Assembly: GCA_028288585.1 (NCBI GenBank)
Contig: JAQBNL010000097.1
Span: forward strand, 1-57,769
Source of the DNA: Chitinophagaceae bacterium
GTDB taxonomy: Bacteria > Bacteroidota > Bacteroidia > Chitinophagales > Chitinophagaceae
DNA: 57,769 nt
Reading direction: 5' to 3'
A model generated the notes under the pieces. The model was given only the letters and a program-made list of their open reading frames with translations, was not told the DNA's origin and searched no databases. Of this stretch, positions 42,525 to 51,305 are shown piece by piece; the stretch's first letter is position 1; each line of letters starts with the position of its first letter. The position numbers and the translations under genes were made by a program.

Positions 42525-43331
42525 TTATCTCCTTAAAAAGGATAATATTTTTTCAGCGAACTCCGGGGTATATGCTGATGAATTGTGATTGCCGGTTATT
42601 TCGACAAATTTAGAATTGGGAATTAATAATTGCAGTTCTGAGCCTTTGCCATTATCTGTATCCTGGTTGCCGCAAATAATTAAGACCTGCTGTTTCAGCC
42701 TTGCCAGTTGTTCTTTAGAAGTTGATGGTTGTTCTTTTTGCTGGCATGCCAATACCATGGGATCAAGCCCTTTGCCGGATATGTATTTCCTGAAGCCTTC
42801 ATAGCCTTTAATTGTATCATTCATCAAAGCGTTATAAAAGCCAATCCTTCTTGGCCATAGCGGGTTGGTAAAATCAGCGCCCATACCACCTATTACCGCC
42901 CGTTTACAATTTTTATCCAGCACCAGTAAGCTGGCTAAAATAATCGATCCCCTGGAGTAGCCCACGGCATCGTATTTTTTTATTCCTAAAAAAATCATTA
43001 ACCCTACCAGGTCTTTTGCCTCGGCATTATTGGCGTATGCTCCTGGTATAGCAGGCTTATCAGATAAGCCATTGCCCCGCAGGTCTACGAGTATTATTTT
43101 AAATCCATTGGCAAGTAAACTATCAGCAAGCGGTTTATTTTTCCAGTCGCTGCTGGTACCGGTAAACCCGTGGATCAATAATACTGGTTTACCATTGCCC
43201 AGTATTTCATAATAGATCTTTGTTCTATCAAAAGATGAAAAATATCCTGAAATATTTTCCTGTGCAAACGATGAAACCCTGATCAATAAAAACAAATAAA
43301 TGAATAATTGCACCAGCCAGTTTTTTTTCAT
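42525..43331 (-). CDS. Exported alpha/beta hydrolase
   Basis: A 268-residue hydrolase with signal peptide (about 1-23). VLLIHGFTGTSSDW near residue 50 is the oxyanion-hole HG motif, VDLRGNGLSDKP near 85-96 a standard fold element, GYSRGS near 126 holds the nucleophile (GxSxG), ICGNQDTDN near 222 probably the acid, and ITGNHNSSAY near 245 the histidine. The substrate is unknown; an ester or lactone hydrolase in the periplasm is likely. It lies downstream of the 43.4-45.7 kb cassette-like locus, and has no cassette core directly at its start. Confidence 0.85.
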   Translation of the reverse strand: MKKNWLVQLFIYLFLLIRVSSFAQENISGYFSSFDRTKIYYEILGNGKPVLLIHGFTGTSSDWKNKPLADSLLANGFKIILVDLRGNGLSDKPAIPGAYANNAEAKDLVGLMIFLGIKKYDAVGYSRGSIILASLLVLDKNCKRAVIGGMGADFTNPLWPRRIGFYNALMNDTIKGYEGFRKYISGKGLDPMVLACQQKEQPSTSKEQLARLKQQVLIICGNQDTDNGKGSELQLLIPNSKFVEITGNHNSSAYTPEFAEKILSFLRR

Positions 43332-43446
43332 AATAGTTTGTATTTATAGGGCTTAATAATTACGCCAAGCCGCATGTTATGTGTCGGATTTTATTGGCTT
43401 ATAAATTCTCCGCCAAAATAAATTATTCCAATGATATTTATTATGT

Positions 43447-43475
43447 TCCAGACCTGCCATAGCATTGTGTTATGT
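43447..43475. repeat. Possible right half of an attC-like site
   Basis: Plus-strand text CCAGACCTGCCATAGCATTGT followed by GTTATGT resembles the right arm of the long sites (CCAGCCAGCATAGTAGC... then GTTGGCT). The TTA within GTTATGT is the stop of the adjacent membrane gene. No matching left arm is found within 200 bp, so this is a truncated or chance site. Confidence 0.35.
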
Positions 43476-43958
43476 CAAGGGATTCGATCTATTATTGGAA
43501 TGCTTTACTACTTTATATAACATTATGAAATTTATTATAGCCAATAATAACATCGGGATCCTTCTATAAATCATATCGGTTGATATAAGCCTATCAATTA
43601 ATTCTAAAGAAAATCTTTTATCAAGCTCAGTTTGAATAGGAATTTGAATAGCTATAGTTGAGACTAATGTTATCAAATTAAAAAGTAATGCTAACCAAAC
43701 TAACCACCTGGATATGATCATCGGCCGAAACCAAAATAATAAAATCTGGGGGATGAAGGATAAGAAAAAGAAAACAACAAATAGGGGAATAATCAGCGAA
43801 CTATCAATGTGATGAAATTTGGGAAATTCATTTACGCCTACCGCACGCCATGTTTTGTAAGCTACCAGCGAATTTACTATACCTCCACCAAAAACATAGA
43901 AAGCAATCAGGATATAGATTGAGAATACAATATTTGAAACTTTGTTTTTATTAGCCAT
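43470..43958 (-). CDS. Small integral membrane protein, cassette-like
   Basis: A 162-residue protein with four hydrophobic helices (about 10-28, 50-68, 78-100, 130-150) and short loops. No family is recognised. On its 5' side lies a complete 196-bp site (44019-44214); on its 3' side the stop is inside GTTATGT, as for the cassette 3 gene. Its placement, size and strand fit a cassette, but its outer ends do not match each other well (GTTAGTA versus GTTATGT), so one end may have changed. Confidence 0.6.
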   Translation of the reverse strand: MANKNKVSNIVFSIYILIAFYVFGGGIVNSLVAYKTWRAVGVNEFPKFHHIDSSLIIPLFVVFFFLSFIPQILLFWFRPMIISRWLVWLALLFNLITLVSTIAIQIPIQTELDKRFSLELIDRLISTDMIYRRIPMLLLAIINFIMLYKVVKHSNNRSNPLT

Positions 43959-44018
43959 TTAATAATTTTTTTAAAACATTTTAAATAACATTCCTTATTA
44001 GAGTAGCCACTGATTTGC

Positions 44019-44214
44019 TACTAACATTCGAGTATTTGCGCAGGCAGGGAATTCATTGAGGGTGCAGCCCGGTACAAATGCCCAAATAAAAATATATTAT
44101 TGAAGTTAAGTAGTAAAGCTGAAAATGGAACATCGGGCCCGAACCACTGATGATGTTTATACATAGCTGATGTTGCATTGTTCAGCCCTGCTTTTGCAAA
44201 TACTTTTGTTGTGC
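44019..44214 (-). repeat. attC-like recombination site, isolated, 196 bp
   Basis: Starts TACTAAC, ends GTTGTGC. Inner arms GTATTTGC / GCAAATAC and CAGGG / CCCTG pair exactly. Shared blocks with the main array: GCAGCCCGGTA, AAAGCTGAA, GGGCCCGAACCACTGATGATG, TAGCTGATG, TTCAGCCCTG. Length and order match the 23.7-27.5 kb sites although it is 16.5 kb away. Confidence 0.8.
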
Positions 44215-44224
44215 TTTCGTGCTT

Positions 44225-45625
44225 CTAGTCTGATTTGTTATCTGGCTTTGTGTCTAATTGCTGAATAGTTTTTTTTGCAGCAGCCAACCGAATCTGTTTA
44301 TTCTTTTCCACCAATTTTGCGGTTGCCCATTTTTCCGCTTTATGGTGTAGTGGTACAAGTAAAGCGGCAATACATACCAATGCCAGCAGCATCAGCAAAG
44401 GAGAGTGATGCGTTACCCGTTCTAAAAAAGGGTGCAGCAATAAATTGAGAAATTCAAATACAATCAATAAAGCAATTACTCCTAAAAACTCTATCATCTT
44501 TGTATTGGTAATAAAGCTGCGGCTAAGCAATAAAAAGATAATGATGAAACTGATAATGCCCAAAGCCATCAAAGCAAACTGGATATTTTGCCGTTGTTCT
44601 TCTGCAGCTTCTTTTGCTTTGGTTTGTTCATCTATCTCATGCAACTGCTGGCTAAATGTAAGGTTCTGAAATTCAGATTGTTTTTTTTGATTGCTTACAG
44701 AGTCTTTATAATCGATCTGCAATTGGGCATAATAGATGATACTATCTTTCCATGCAGTGTGTGTATATATTTTTCGAAGCACTTCCGCTACATTAGCGAT
44801 GCCCTCATTGATACCGGCTTTTTTAGCCACATCAAGATCTTGAAGTGCAATCTGTTTAGCTTCATCATATTTTCCATTCTTCATTAAAAAATTGCAATAA
44901 ACATTGCCCGTGCGTATGATGGATAAAGGAAGATATTTTTCTTTACAATATGCCATTGTTTTTTTATAGTAAGTTTCTGCCAGGTCTGCGTCTCCCTGTA
45001 ATTCATATGCCCTGCCCATTTGTAACAGTCCTACCGAGATCAGCAATGGATCAGTAATTTTTGTCGGCAAATTCTCCGCCTGCCTGAAATAAAACAAAGC
45101 CGAATCCGGTTTCTCAAGGTCATTGTAAATAAGACCGTACAAAAGATTTTCAAAGTAAAGATTCTGTCCGGTTTGACCGATCGCTTTTCCTTTTTGAATA
45201 TAATCAAGCGCCACCTGGATATTCCCCGTTACTATATACACATAAGCAATGTTCAGATAAAGACCTGCCCTTCTTTGTTTATCTCTGGTTGTATAATCAA
45301 GACCCCTGGCGTAGTTTACAATACTGAAATTATAGTCTGTTTTTGTCACATACCTGTTACCGATGGCCCGATAAACGAGAGCCATCATCGAATCTCTTTT
45401 CGATTCTTTAGCAATTGCAAACATTTCTTTTTGTAAAAGTGCCGAACTATCAAACTTTCCTGTTGTATAGTAAAAGCGATCCAGCGAACGCATACCGCTG
45501 AATCTTTCTTCAGATGTTTTGCCCGACCAGGTAAGTTTCCTTGCAGAGTCTATATCCATATACCCTTGCGCTGAAATTTGAAGTGTTAAAATCAAGCAAT
45601 AACTCAAAAGAAAAAAATATTTCAT
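44225..45625 (-). CDS. TPR protein with membrane segments, cassette-borne
   Basis: A 466-residue exported protein (signal peptide about 1-19). Tetratricopeptide repeats span about 55-330, with AGLYLNIAYVYIVTGNIQVA (about 120-139), DLAETYYKKTMAYCKEKYLP and others. A short coiled coil (about 330-345) with KAKEAAEEQRQ precedes two transmembrane helices (about 350-370 and 385-405) and a third (about 410-432), ending in a charged tail. The layout resembles sensor TPR proteins without the kinase. Its outer ends GTTGTGC (44208) and GCACAAC (45727) are complementary, so it sits in one cassette of about 1.7 kb. Confidence 0.75.
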   Translation of the reverse strand: MKYFFLLSYCLILTLQISAQGYMDIDSARKLTWSGKTSEERFSGMRSLDRFYYTTGKFDSSALLQKEMFAIAKESKRDSMMALVYRAIGNRYVTKTDYNFSIVNYARGLDYTTRDKQRRAGLYLNIAYVYIVTGNIQVALDYIQKGKAIGQTGQNLYFENLLYGLIYNDLEKPDSALFYFRQAENLPTKITDPLLISVGLLQMGRAYELQGDADLAETYYKKTMAYCKEKYLPLSIIRTGNVYCNFLMKNGKYDEAKQIALQDLDVAKKAGINEGIANVAEVLRKIYTHTAWKDSIIYYAQLQIDYKDSVSNQKKQSEFQNLTFSQQLHEIDEQTKAKEAAEEQRQNIQFALMALGIISFIIIFLLLSRSFITNTKMIEFLGVIALLIVFEFLNLLLHPFLERVTHHSPLLMLLALVCIAALLVPLHHKAEKWATAKLVEKNKQIRLAAAKKTIQQLDTKPDNKSD

Positions 45626-45726
45626 GTCAGTTAATTTGGTTGTTATTCTTTATTAAGGATAAGTCCTTTTTATCTGTATATTTTATTGGGAAGATATCAA
45701 ATTATAAGCGAGTTCATATGCATAAC

Positions 45727-45749
45727 GCACAACTCATAAATATACGCAC
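45727..45749 (-). other. attI-like end of the second cassette locus
   Basis: GCACAAC is followed by TCATAAATATACGCAC, matching AGCCAAC followed by ACATAAATATATGTAC at 27468-27490. The match covers CATAAATATA at identical spacing from the AAC core. No recombinase gene is nearby. Confidence 0.5.
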
Positions 45750-45753
45750 CTCC

Positions 45754-45797
45754 TTGTATAAAAATGAATTGGTATTCAATATACATTTATACAAATC
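45754..45797. terminator. Long imperfect palindrome downstream of the DUF72 gene
   Basis: TTGTATAAA pairs with TTTATACAA, and inside GAAT-TGGT-ATTC forms a small hairpin. It sits just after the stop of the DUF72 gene (minus strand) and could stop its transcript or be part of the cassette-locus boundary. Confidence 0.45.
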
Positions 45798-45804
45798 AAT
45801 TTTT

Positions 45805-46527
45805 TCAAGAAATAAACTCCTGCATCTGCCTTGCATTGGCTAATGCTCCTGTGCCCCATGTGTTATTAAAATAAATGTATGCTTCTTTAAACCTGCCTGC
45901 ATTTTTTATCTCATTGGTAATTTCTTCTATAAAATCTTTTTTGTATTCTGATTTATATAACACAGGTACTCCATGAAAACGATAATACAAAATGGAATTA
46001 TTTTTTATTACATCATCCTGCAGGGTGGGATGGCTGATGCCGCAAAAAGTTATCTTATGTTTTTTAAGAGCAGCATACACTTTTTTATTCCACCAGCTTT
46101 TATCACGAAATTCTATTACATTATCAAAAGCAGGGTTAAGGTTTTCAATGATCCTGTTTAATACTTCATCGCTGTAAACAATCCTTGATGGTAATTGAAA
46201 TAAAACGCATCCAAGCTTATCCTGCAATCCTTCATACACTGAAGCATAAAAATCTCCCAGCATTCTCTCGCAATCAATAAATATTTTGTAATGGCTGATT
46301 AAGCGTGGTCCCTTTACTGAGAATTTAAAATCTTCGGGGCTTCGCTGTTGCCAGCTTTGTAAAGCTTCGGGCCTTGGAAAACGGTAAAAAGTTGTGTTGA
46401 GTTCTATGGTATTAAAATGCCGGCAGTAATATTCAAACCATTTTGTTTGCGGAACTCCTTTGGGATAAAAAACTTCTTTCCATTCTTTATAATGAAATCC
46501 CGAACAACCTATCCACCATTTAGCCAT
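45805..46527 (-). CDS. DUF72 family protein
   Basis: A 240-residue TIM-barrel-like protein of the YecE/DUF72 family. Family hallmarks: WWIGCSGFHYKEW (about 4-16), FNTIELNTTFYRFP (about 38-51), FSVKGPRLISHYK (about 66-79), LGCVLFQLPSRIVYSDE (about 104-120) and YIYFNNTWGTGALANA (about 217-232). Function is not firmly known; the fold suggests a metal-dependent nuclease- or isomerase-like enzyme. It is followed on the same strand by the VOC and YCII genes, a group of small enzymes. Confidence 0.9.
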   Translation of the reverse strand: MAKWWIGCSGFHYKEWKEVFYPKGVPQTKWFEYYCRHFNTIELNTTFYRFPRPEALQSWQQRSPEDFKFSVKGPRLISHYKIFIDCERMLGDFYASVYEGLQDKLGCVLFQLPSRIVYSDEVLNRIIENLNPAFDNVIEFRDKSWWNKKVYAALKKHKITFCGISHPTLQDDVIKNNSILYYRFHGVPVLYKSEYKKDFIEEITNEIKNAGRFKEAYIYFNNTWGTGALANARQMQEFIS

Positions 46528-46536
46528 ACAATCTAT

Positions 46537-46905
46537 TTATTCATCCAGCGAAAGAATATTTCCATCGGCATCTTTAAACCATGCAACTTTTGTACCACCC
46601 GGGGCATGCCATATTCCCAGGTCATCCTGTTGCAGAAAATCATAGCGTTCGCAAAAAATATTCTTTTTATTTAATTCAACAATCACCGATGCAATATCAG
46701 TAACCTTCCAGCCCAAAACGGTAAATGGATGTGGCGTTAATTCCCGAACGGTGGTAACTCTCAATAATGTTCCATTGGCATCAAACTCCATTGCATAATT
46801 ATCTTCCGATAAAAATTGTAAGCCTAAAATATCTTTGTAAAAATGTTTTGCTTTTTGCGGATCAGTTGTGGGAATAAAAGCTTTAAGTTTTTTATCTGAG
46901 AGCAT
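46537..46905 (-). CDS. VOC-superfamily protein (glyoxalase-like)
   Basis: A 122-residue protein of two beta-alpha-beta-beta-beta units. KAFIPTTDPQKAKHFYKDIL opens the first, YAMEFDANGTLLRVTTVRE a central strand, and GTKVAWFKDADGNILSLDE closes the second with the usual Glu. Whether it binds metal is unclear, since the His of typical lactoylglutathione lyases is not obvious. It may act on a small metabolite. It lies 9 bp from the DUF72 gene on the same strand. Confidence 0.8.
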   Translation of the reverse strand: MLSDKKLKAFIPTTDPQKAKHFYKDILGLQFLSEDNYAMEFDANGTLLRVTTVRELTPHPFTVLGWKVTDIASVIVELNKKNIFCERYDFLQQDDLGIWHAPGGTKVAWFKDADGNILSLDE

Positions 46906-46933
46906 GAATAAACTTTTAAAGTGAAGAATTATT

Positions 46934-47224
46934 TTACTTTACAAAAGCGCTCATGGGGTGCATTTCAAAAGTATGAAGATTTGCTTTAATGGTTGGATCA
47001 TTAACTGCAAGCTCGGTGGCTGCCGCTTCATTCTCCACTTCTATAATTGCCATTCCCCACGATCCGGTTGGCTCAAATACAGGACCATACACAAGTGCAA
47101 TACCTTTTTCCAGCAACTGTTTCCAGTAAGCTGAATGTTGCTGCATTAAATTTCTTTCAGTATCATTCATATCCTGCGCAAAAGAAGAACGTGGAGGAAT
47201 GAGCTTAAATAAAAAGTGTTGCAT
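46934..47224 (-). CDS. YCII-related protein
   Basis: A 96-residue YciI-like small protein. [15 protein letters not shown], then HSAYWKQLLEKGIALVYGPV and GSWGMAIIEVENEAAATELAVNDP (about 54-77) fit the alpha-beta plait with a conserved Asp-Pro. Family members are dimers of uncertain activity. The ATG overlaps the stop of purC by one base (TAATG at 47222-47226), so it is translationally coupled to purine synthesis. Confidence 0.82.
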   Translation of the reverse strand: MQHFLFKLIPPRSSFAQDMNDTERNLMQQHSAYWKQLLEKGIALVYGPVFEPTGSWGMAIIEVENEAAATELAVNDPTIKANLHTFEMHPMSAFVK

Positions 47225-48150
47225 TAATTTAAATTTTGTAATCCTTCAACAATTCTTTGTTCAGTTTCTTCATCACTTAATTGCTGCGGGATAAATCTTT
47301 CTCCAATTAATTTTTCATACAGCTCAATGTAACGTTTGCTTATTGTATCTATCCATTCCTCATTCATTGCAGGAACTGTTTGCCCTTCTTTGCCCATAAA
47401 ATTATTTTCAATCAGCCATTCTCTCACAAACTCTTTGCTTAACTGTTTTTGTTTTTCATTTTTAGTCTGTCTTTCTTCAAATCCATCTGCATAAAAATAT
47501 CGTGAGCTGTCAGGGGTAAGTATCTCATCCATTAAATAGATCTTGTCACCTATTTTTCCAAATTCATATTTAGTGTCCACTAATATCAGTCCTCTTTTGG
47601 CGGCAATTTCTTTACCTCTTTCAAATAACTGCAAACTGTATCTTTCTATTTTTTCATAATCATCTTCCGTCACCAACCCGTTTTTTATAATTTCTTCTTT
47701 ACTTATATCTTCATCATGTCCTTCAGTGGCTTTTGTAGAAGGTGTAATTATGGGTGAAGAAAAGAAGTCATTTTCTTTTAATCCTTCAGGCAATATTACT
47801 CCGCATAATTCTCTTTTACCTGATGCGTAAGTACGCCATGCATGGCCTGTAAGATTTCCTCTCACTACCATCTCTACACGAAAGGGATCACATTTTTTTC
47901 CGATAGCAACATTTGGGGCAGGCGTTTGCAGCAGCCAGTTTTCACAAATATCTTTTGTAGCATGCAGCATATATGCAGCAATTTGATTTAATACCTGTCC
48001 TTTAAATGGAATAAGTTTAGGAAGAATAACATCGAATGCAGAAATGCGGTCACTGGCAATCATTACCAGCCATTTATTTTTGATAGTATAAACATCTCTA
48101 ACTTTTCCGCTGTAAAAATTTGTTTGTTCAGGTAATTGAAGTGCAGGCAT
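47224..48150 (-). CDS. purC: Phosphoribosylaminoimidazolesuccinocarboxamide synthase
   Basis: A 308-residue SAICAR synthetase, which joins aspartate to carboxyaminoimidazole ribotide in purine synthesis. [30 protein letters not shown] (about 14-43, quoted in pieces) has the ATP-binding KVRDVY and the SDR motif, [14 protein letters not shown] is at about 92-105, [12 protein letters not shown] at about 139-150, and [11 protein letters not shown] with [12 protein letters not shown] at about 190-215. The length fits the longer, eukaryote-like form. It starts the transcript; the YCII gene follows with a one-base overlap. Confidence 0.95.
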   Translation of the reverse strand: MPALQLPEQTNFYSGKVRDVYTIKNKWLVMIASDRISAFDVILPKLIPFKGQVLNQIAAYMLHATKDICENWLLQTPAPNVAIGKKCDPFRVEMVVRGNLTGHAWRTYASGKRELCGVILPEGLKENDFFSSPIITPSTKATEGHDEDISKEEIIKNGLVTEDDYEKIERYSLQLFERGKEIAAKRGLILVDTKYEFGKIGDKIYLMDEILTPDSSRYFYADGFEERQTKNEKQKQLSKEFVREWLIENNFMGKEGQTVPAMNEEWIDTISKRYIELYEKLIGERFIPQQLSDEETEQRIVEGLQNLN

Positions 48151-48300
48151 ACTGCTAAAGTAAATTGTGAATAGAGATTTACCATTTTTTATATTAATAA
48201 GATTTGAACAATTTTTAAGGCAGGTGGTGAAAATTAAATTTTCAAACTATAATAACAATCCTTATTTTGCTTGAAATTCATTAAACCCAAAATTGCTATT

Positions 48301-51219
48301 ATGAGAAAAAGTTTAAAATACTTTGCTGCATTACTAACAGCAAATTTTATTTCCATATTTGCGTTTGCCCAAACAACAACCATTAGCGGCAATGTAAAAA
48401 ACAGTGTTACCGCCGAAGTTGTGTCAGCAGCTTCTGTAACCGTAAAAGGTTCCAGTGCAGGAACATTTACTGATGACAAAGGAAATTTTACGCTTACTAC
48501 CAGCCAAAAATTTCCGGTTATTTTAATTATCTCTTCTATAGGATATGAAATGCAGGAAGTAACTGTTTCCATTTCAGAAAATGTACAGGTGGATTTTAAA
48601 CCTGCCAGTACATTAGGCCAGGAAGTTGTAATAGCTGCCACCCGTACGCCTTCACGTATTTTGGAATCACCTGTATCTATCGAACGGGTTAGTTTAGCGG
48701 GAATAAGAAATACTCCTTCGCCAAGTTACTACGATGTTCTTGCTACCTTAAAGGGAGTAGATATGACAACATCAAGCTTTGCCTTCAGAACCCCCAGCAC
48801 CCGTGGATTTAATGGCAGCGGTAACCTGCGTTTTAACCAGTTTGTTGATGGTATGGATAACCAGGCGCCTGCATTAAATTTTGCTGTAGGTAGCATCATA
48901 GGGTTAACCGAACTGGATGTTGAAAGCATGGAATTACTTCCCGGCGCATCATCTGCATTATATGGCTCAGGCGGTATGAATGGGACTTTACTTATTAATA
49001 GTAAAAGTCCTTTTAAATACCAGGGGCTTAGCTTCCAGATAAAACAAGGCGTAAATCATATAGATCAATATGAAAGAACGATTGCACCTTATTATGACTG
49101 GAGTGTACGCTGGGCTAAAAAAGTAACTGAAAAATTTGCATTTAAAATAGGAGCACAATTAGTACAGATAAAAGATTGGCAGGGCACTGATACAAGAGAT
49201 CTTTTGAGGAATAATGTAATTAGCTCATTAAAACCCGGCAACCTTACAAGGCAAACTGACCCTAATTACGATGGTGTAAATGTATTTGGAGATGAAGTAA
49301 CGTACAGTATGCCACTTTTAGCGCAGCAGGTACGGGCAGCTTTTATAGCAGCGGGCGGGGCACCCGTAGCGGCAGGAGTTGATGCTTCTTTAAATGCAGG
49401 CTTAACAGCACAACAGATTGCCAGCAATCCCGGATTTGCTCCTTATGCCCAATATCTTCCTTTTTTAATTCCTACCAGCTCAGCAGCCAATAATCCTTAT
49501 AAAGGAATATTTGGAGGCCAGTCAATTAGCAGAACAGGTTATAATGAAAGGGATCTCGTAAATTATAATGCGTATAATTTTAGGTTTTCGGCCGGTCTTA
49601 ATTATAAAATAACGGATAATATTGAAGCATCTTTTTTAGGATACATTGGCACAGGTACTTCAGTTTATACAGGTGCTGACAGGTATTCACTTAAGGATTT
49701 AAAAATGGGGCAATATAAACTTGAGCTTAAAAGTAAAAACTGGTTCCTGAGAGGATATACTACCCAGGAAAATTCCGGAAACTCTTATACAGCAACTACC
49801 GCTGCAATATTTGTGAACAGGGCATGGAAGGCTGATGATATATGGCTTCAACAATATACCGGTACTTATGCAGCTGCCAAACTCGGGCTGGTTACAGGCC
49901 TTCCTACTACTTTAAGTGATTCATTTTATCATGCTACGGCAAGAGGACAGGCAGATGTAGGCAGATTGATGCCGGGAACCGCTGCATACGATCAGGCATT
50001 TAAAAATGCTATCAATACAAATATTTCTGCAGGCGGTTCTAAGTTTGCAGATAAATCAAGTTTGTTTCATTATGAAGGCCAGCTAAATTTAACTGACCAG
50101 GTTAAATTTATTGAAGTATTAGTAGGTGCAAGTACCCGCCAATATCTTTTGAATTCACAAGGAACTATTTTTTCTGATACTGCCGGTAAAATAAAGATAC
50201 ATGAATACGGAGCTTACATACAGTTACAAAAGAAATTACTAAACGATGTATTAAAACTTACTGCATCTGTACGGTATGATAAAAATGATAATTTTAAAGG
50301 ACAGTTTACGCCGCGTTTTAGTGCATTGATAAAAGTTGCACAGGATAATAATATCCGCTTATCATATCAAACGGCTTATCGGTTTCCGTCAACACAGGAT
50401 CAGTATATAAATTTACTTACCGGCGGAGTTAACCGGCTTATTGGCGGGCTTCCTCAATTCAATACATTTTTTCATTTCGACACAAATCCGGCATATACTG
50501 CTGAAAGTGTAGTGGCTTATCGTAACTCTTTTGCTGCAGGCGCACTTAATCCTGCATTACTGGTTAAGGCCGCAGCATTTACTACTATTAGGCCGGAGTC
50601 AATGCAATCATACGAGATAGGTTATAAAGGCCTTTTATCAAAGAAGTTATTGGTAGATGTGTATTATTATTTTAGTAAGTATAAAGATTTTATAGGCAGG
50701 GTTGCTGTTGCAAGAGGAAAAAGCGGAGTGCCTGCAAATGCATTTACAGACCTCCTGGGCTCTACAGACAATTATTCATTTGTAATTAACTCTCCTACTC
50801 CTGTAAAAGCAAGTGGATATGGTGTTGGCATGGAATGGAATGTTGCTAAAAATTATTTGTTTACTGCTAATGGTTTTGGCGACCAATTAAAAAGTGTACC
50901 TGCAAATCTTATTACCTATTTTAATACTCCTAAATTCCGTTACAACCTTGGGTTTGCTAATAGTGATGTTTATAAAGGATGGGGTTTTAATGTGAATTAC
51001 AGACACCAGGCTAAAATAAACTGGGAAGGTACTTTTGCTGCAGGTGAAGTACCTGCTTATGGTTCTTTGGATGGTATGATCAGTTATAAATTTAAAGAAA
51101 TTAAAAGCCTTTTAAAATTTGGAGCTACCAATTTCTTCAATAAATACTATAGAACATCTTTTGGTAATCCACAGGTTGGAGGATTATACTATGTAAGTTT
51201 TGGCTATAATGTTTTTTAA
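48301..51219 (+). CDS. TonB-dependent receptor with carboxypeptidase-regulatory-like domain
   Basis: A 972-residue outer-membrane protein. The start is taken at the ATG giving MRKSLKYFAALLTANFISIF, a proper signal peptide, and not the ATG-less upstream frame. A CarboxypepD_reg-like unit (about 27-105) has TTTISGNVKNSVTAEVVSAA. Plug domain EVVIAATRTPSRILESPVSI (about 110-230) with PGASSALYGSGGMNG. Barrel to the C-terminal YYVSFGYNVF, ending in Phe as usual. Unlike the locus at 4.8 kb it has no STN domain and no SusD partner, so it probably imports another ligand such as a siderophore or cobalamin-type compound. A bidirectional terminator follows. Confidence 0.92.
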   Translation: MRKSLKYFAALLTANFISIFAFAQTTTISGNVKNSVTAEVVSAASVTVKGSSAGTFTDDKGNFTLTTSQKFPVILIISSIGYEMQEVTVSISENVQVDFKPASTLGQEVVIAATRTPSRILESPVSIERVSLAGIRNTPSPSYYDVLATLKGVDMTTSSFAFRTPSTRGFNGSGNLRFNQFVDGMDNQAPALNFAVGSIIGLTELDVESMELLPGASSALYGSGGMNGTLLINSKSPFKYQGLSFQIKQGVNHIDQYERTIAPYYDWSVRWAKKVTEKFAFKIGAQLVQIKDWQGTDTRDLLRNNVISSLKPGNLTRQTDPNYDGVNVFGDEVTYSMPLLAQQVRAAFIAAGGAPVAAGVDASLNAGLTAQQIASNPGFAPYAQYLPFLIPTSSAANNPYKGIFGGQSISRTGYNERDLVNYNAYNFRFSAGLNYKITDNIEASFLGYIGTGTSVYTGADRYSLKDLKMGQYKLELKSKNWFLRGYTTQENSGNSYTATTAAIFVNRAWKADDIWLQQYTGTYAAAKLGLVTGLPTTLSDSFYHATARGQADVGRLMPGTAAYDQAFKNAINTNISAGGSKFADKSSLFHYEGQLNLTDQVKFIEVLVGASTRQYLLNSQGTIFSDTAGKIKIHEYGAYIQLQKKLLNDVLKLTASVRYDKNDNFKGQFTPRFSALIKVAQDNNIRLSYQTAYRFPSTQDQYINLLTGGVNRLIGGLPQFNTFFHFDTNPAYTAESVVAYRNSFAAGALNPALLVKAAAFTTIRPESMQSYEIGYKGLLSKKLLVDVYYYFSKYKDFIGRVAVARGKSGVPANAFTDLLGSTDNYSFVINSPTPVKASGYGVGMEWNVAKNYLFTANGFGDQLKSVPANLITYFNTPKFRYNLGFANSDVYKGWGFNVNYRHQAKINWEGTFAAGEVPAYGSLDGMISYKFKEIKSLLKFGATNFFNKYYRTSFGNPQVGGLYYVSFGYNVF

Positions 51220-51240
51220 TAAAAAATATAAGTGCATTAA

Positions 51241-51271
51241 AAAAGAGACGGGATTTATTCCGTCTCTTTTT
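51241..51271. terminator. Bidirectional Rho-independent terminator
   Basis: Stem AAAAGAGACGG / CCGTCTCTTTT with loop GATTTATT, flanked by A on one side and T on the other. It separates the convergent TonB receptor and ychF genes. Confidence 0.92.
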
Positions 51272-51305
51272 TAATTTATAAGCCTTTTGTGAAGATTTAC
51301 ATGGC

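Noticed and set aside
43355-43400. A further cassette core at GTTATGTGTC
   Set aside because: No partner arm or matched end can be found, so it stays below the evidence level.
48234-48641. Minus-strand 135-residue frame over the TonB receptor start
   Set aside because: It is antisense to a well-supported receptor and its protein has no family features.
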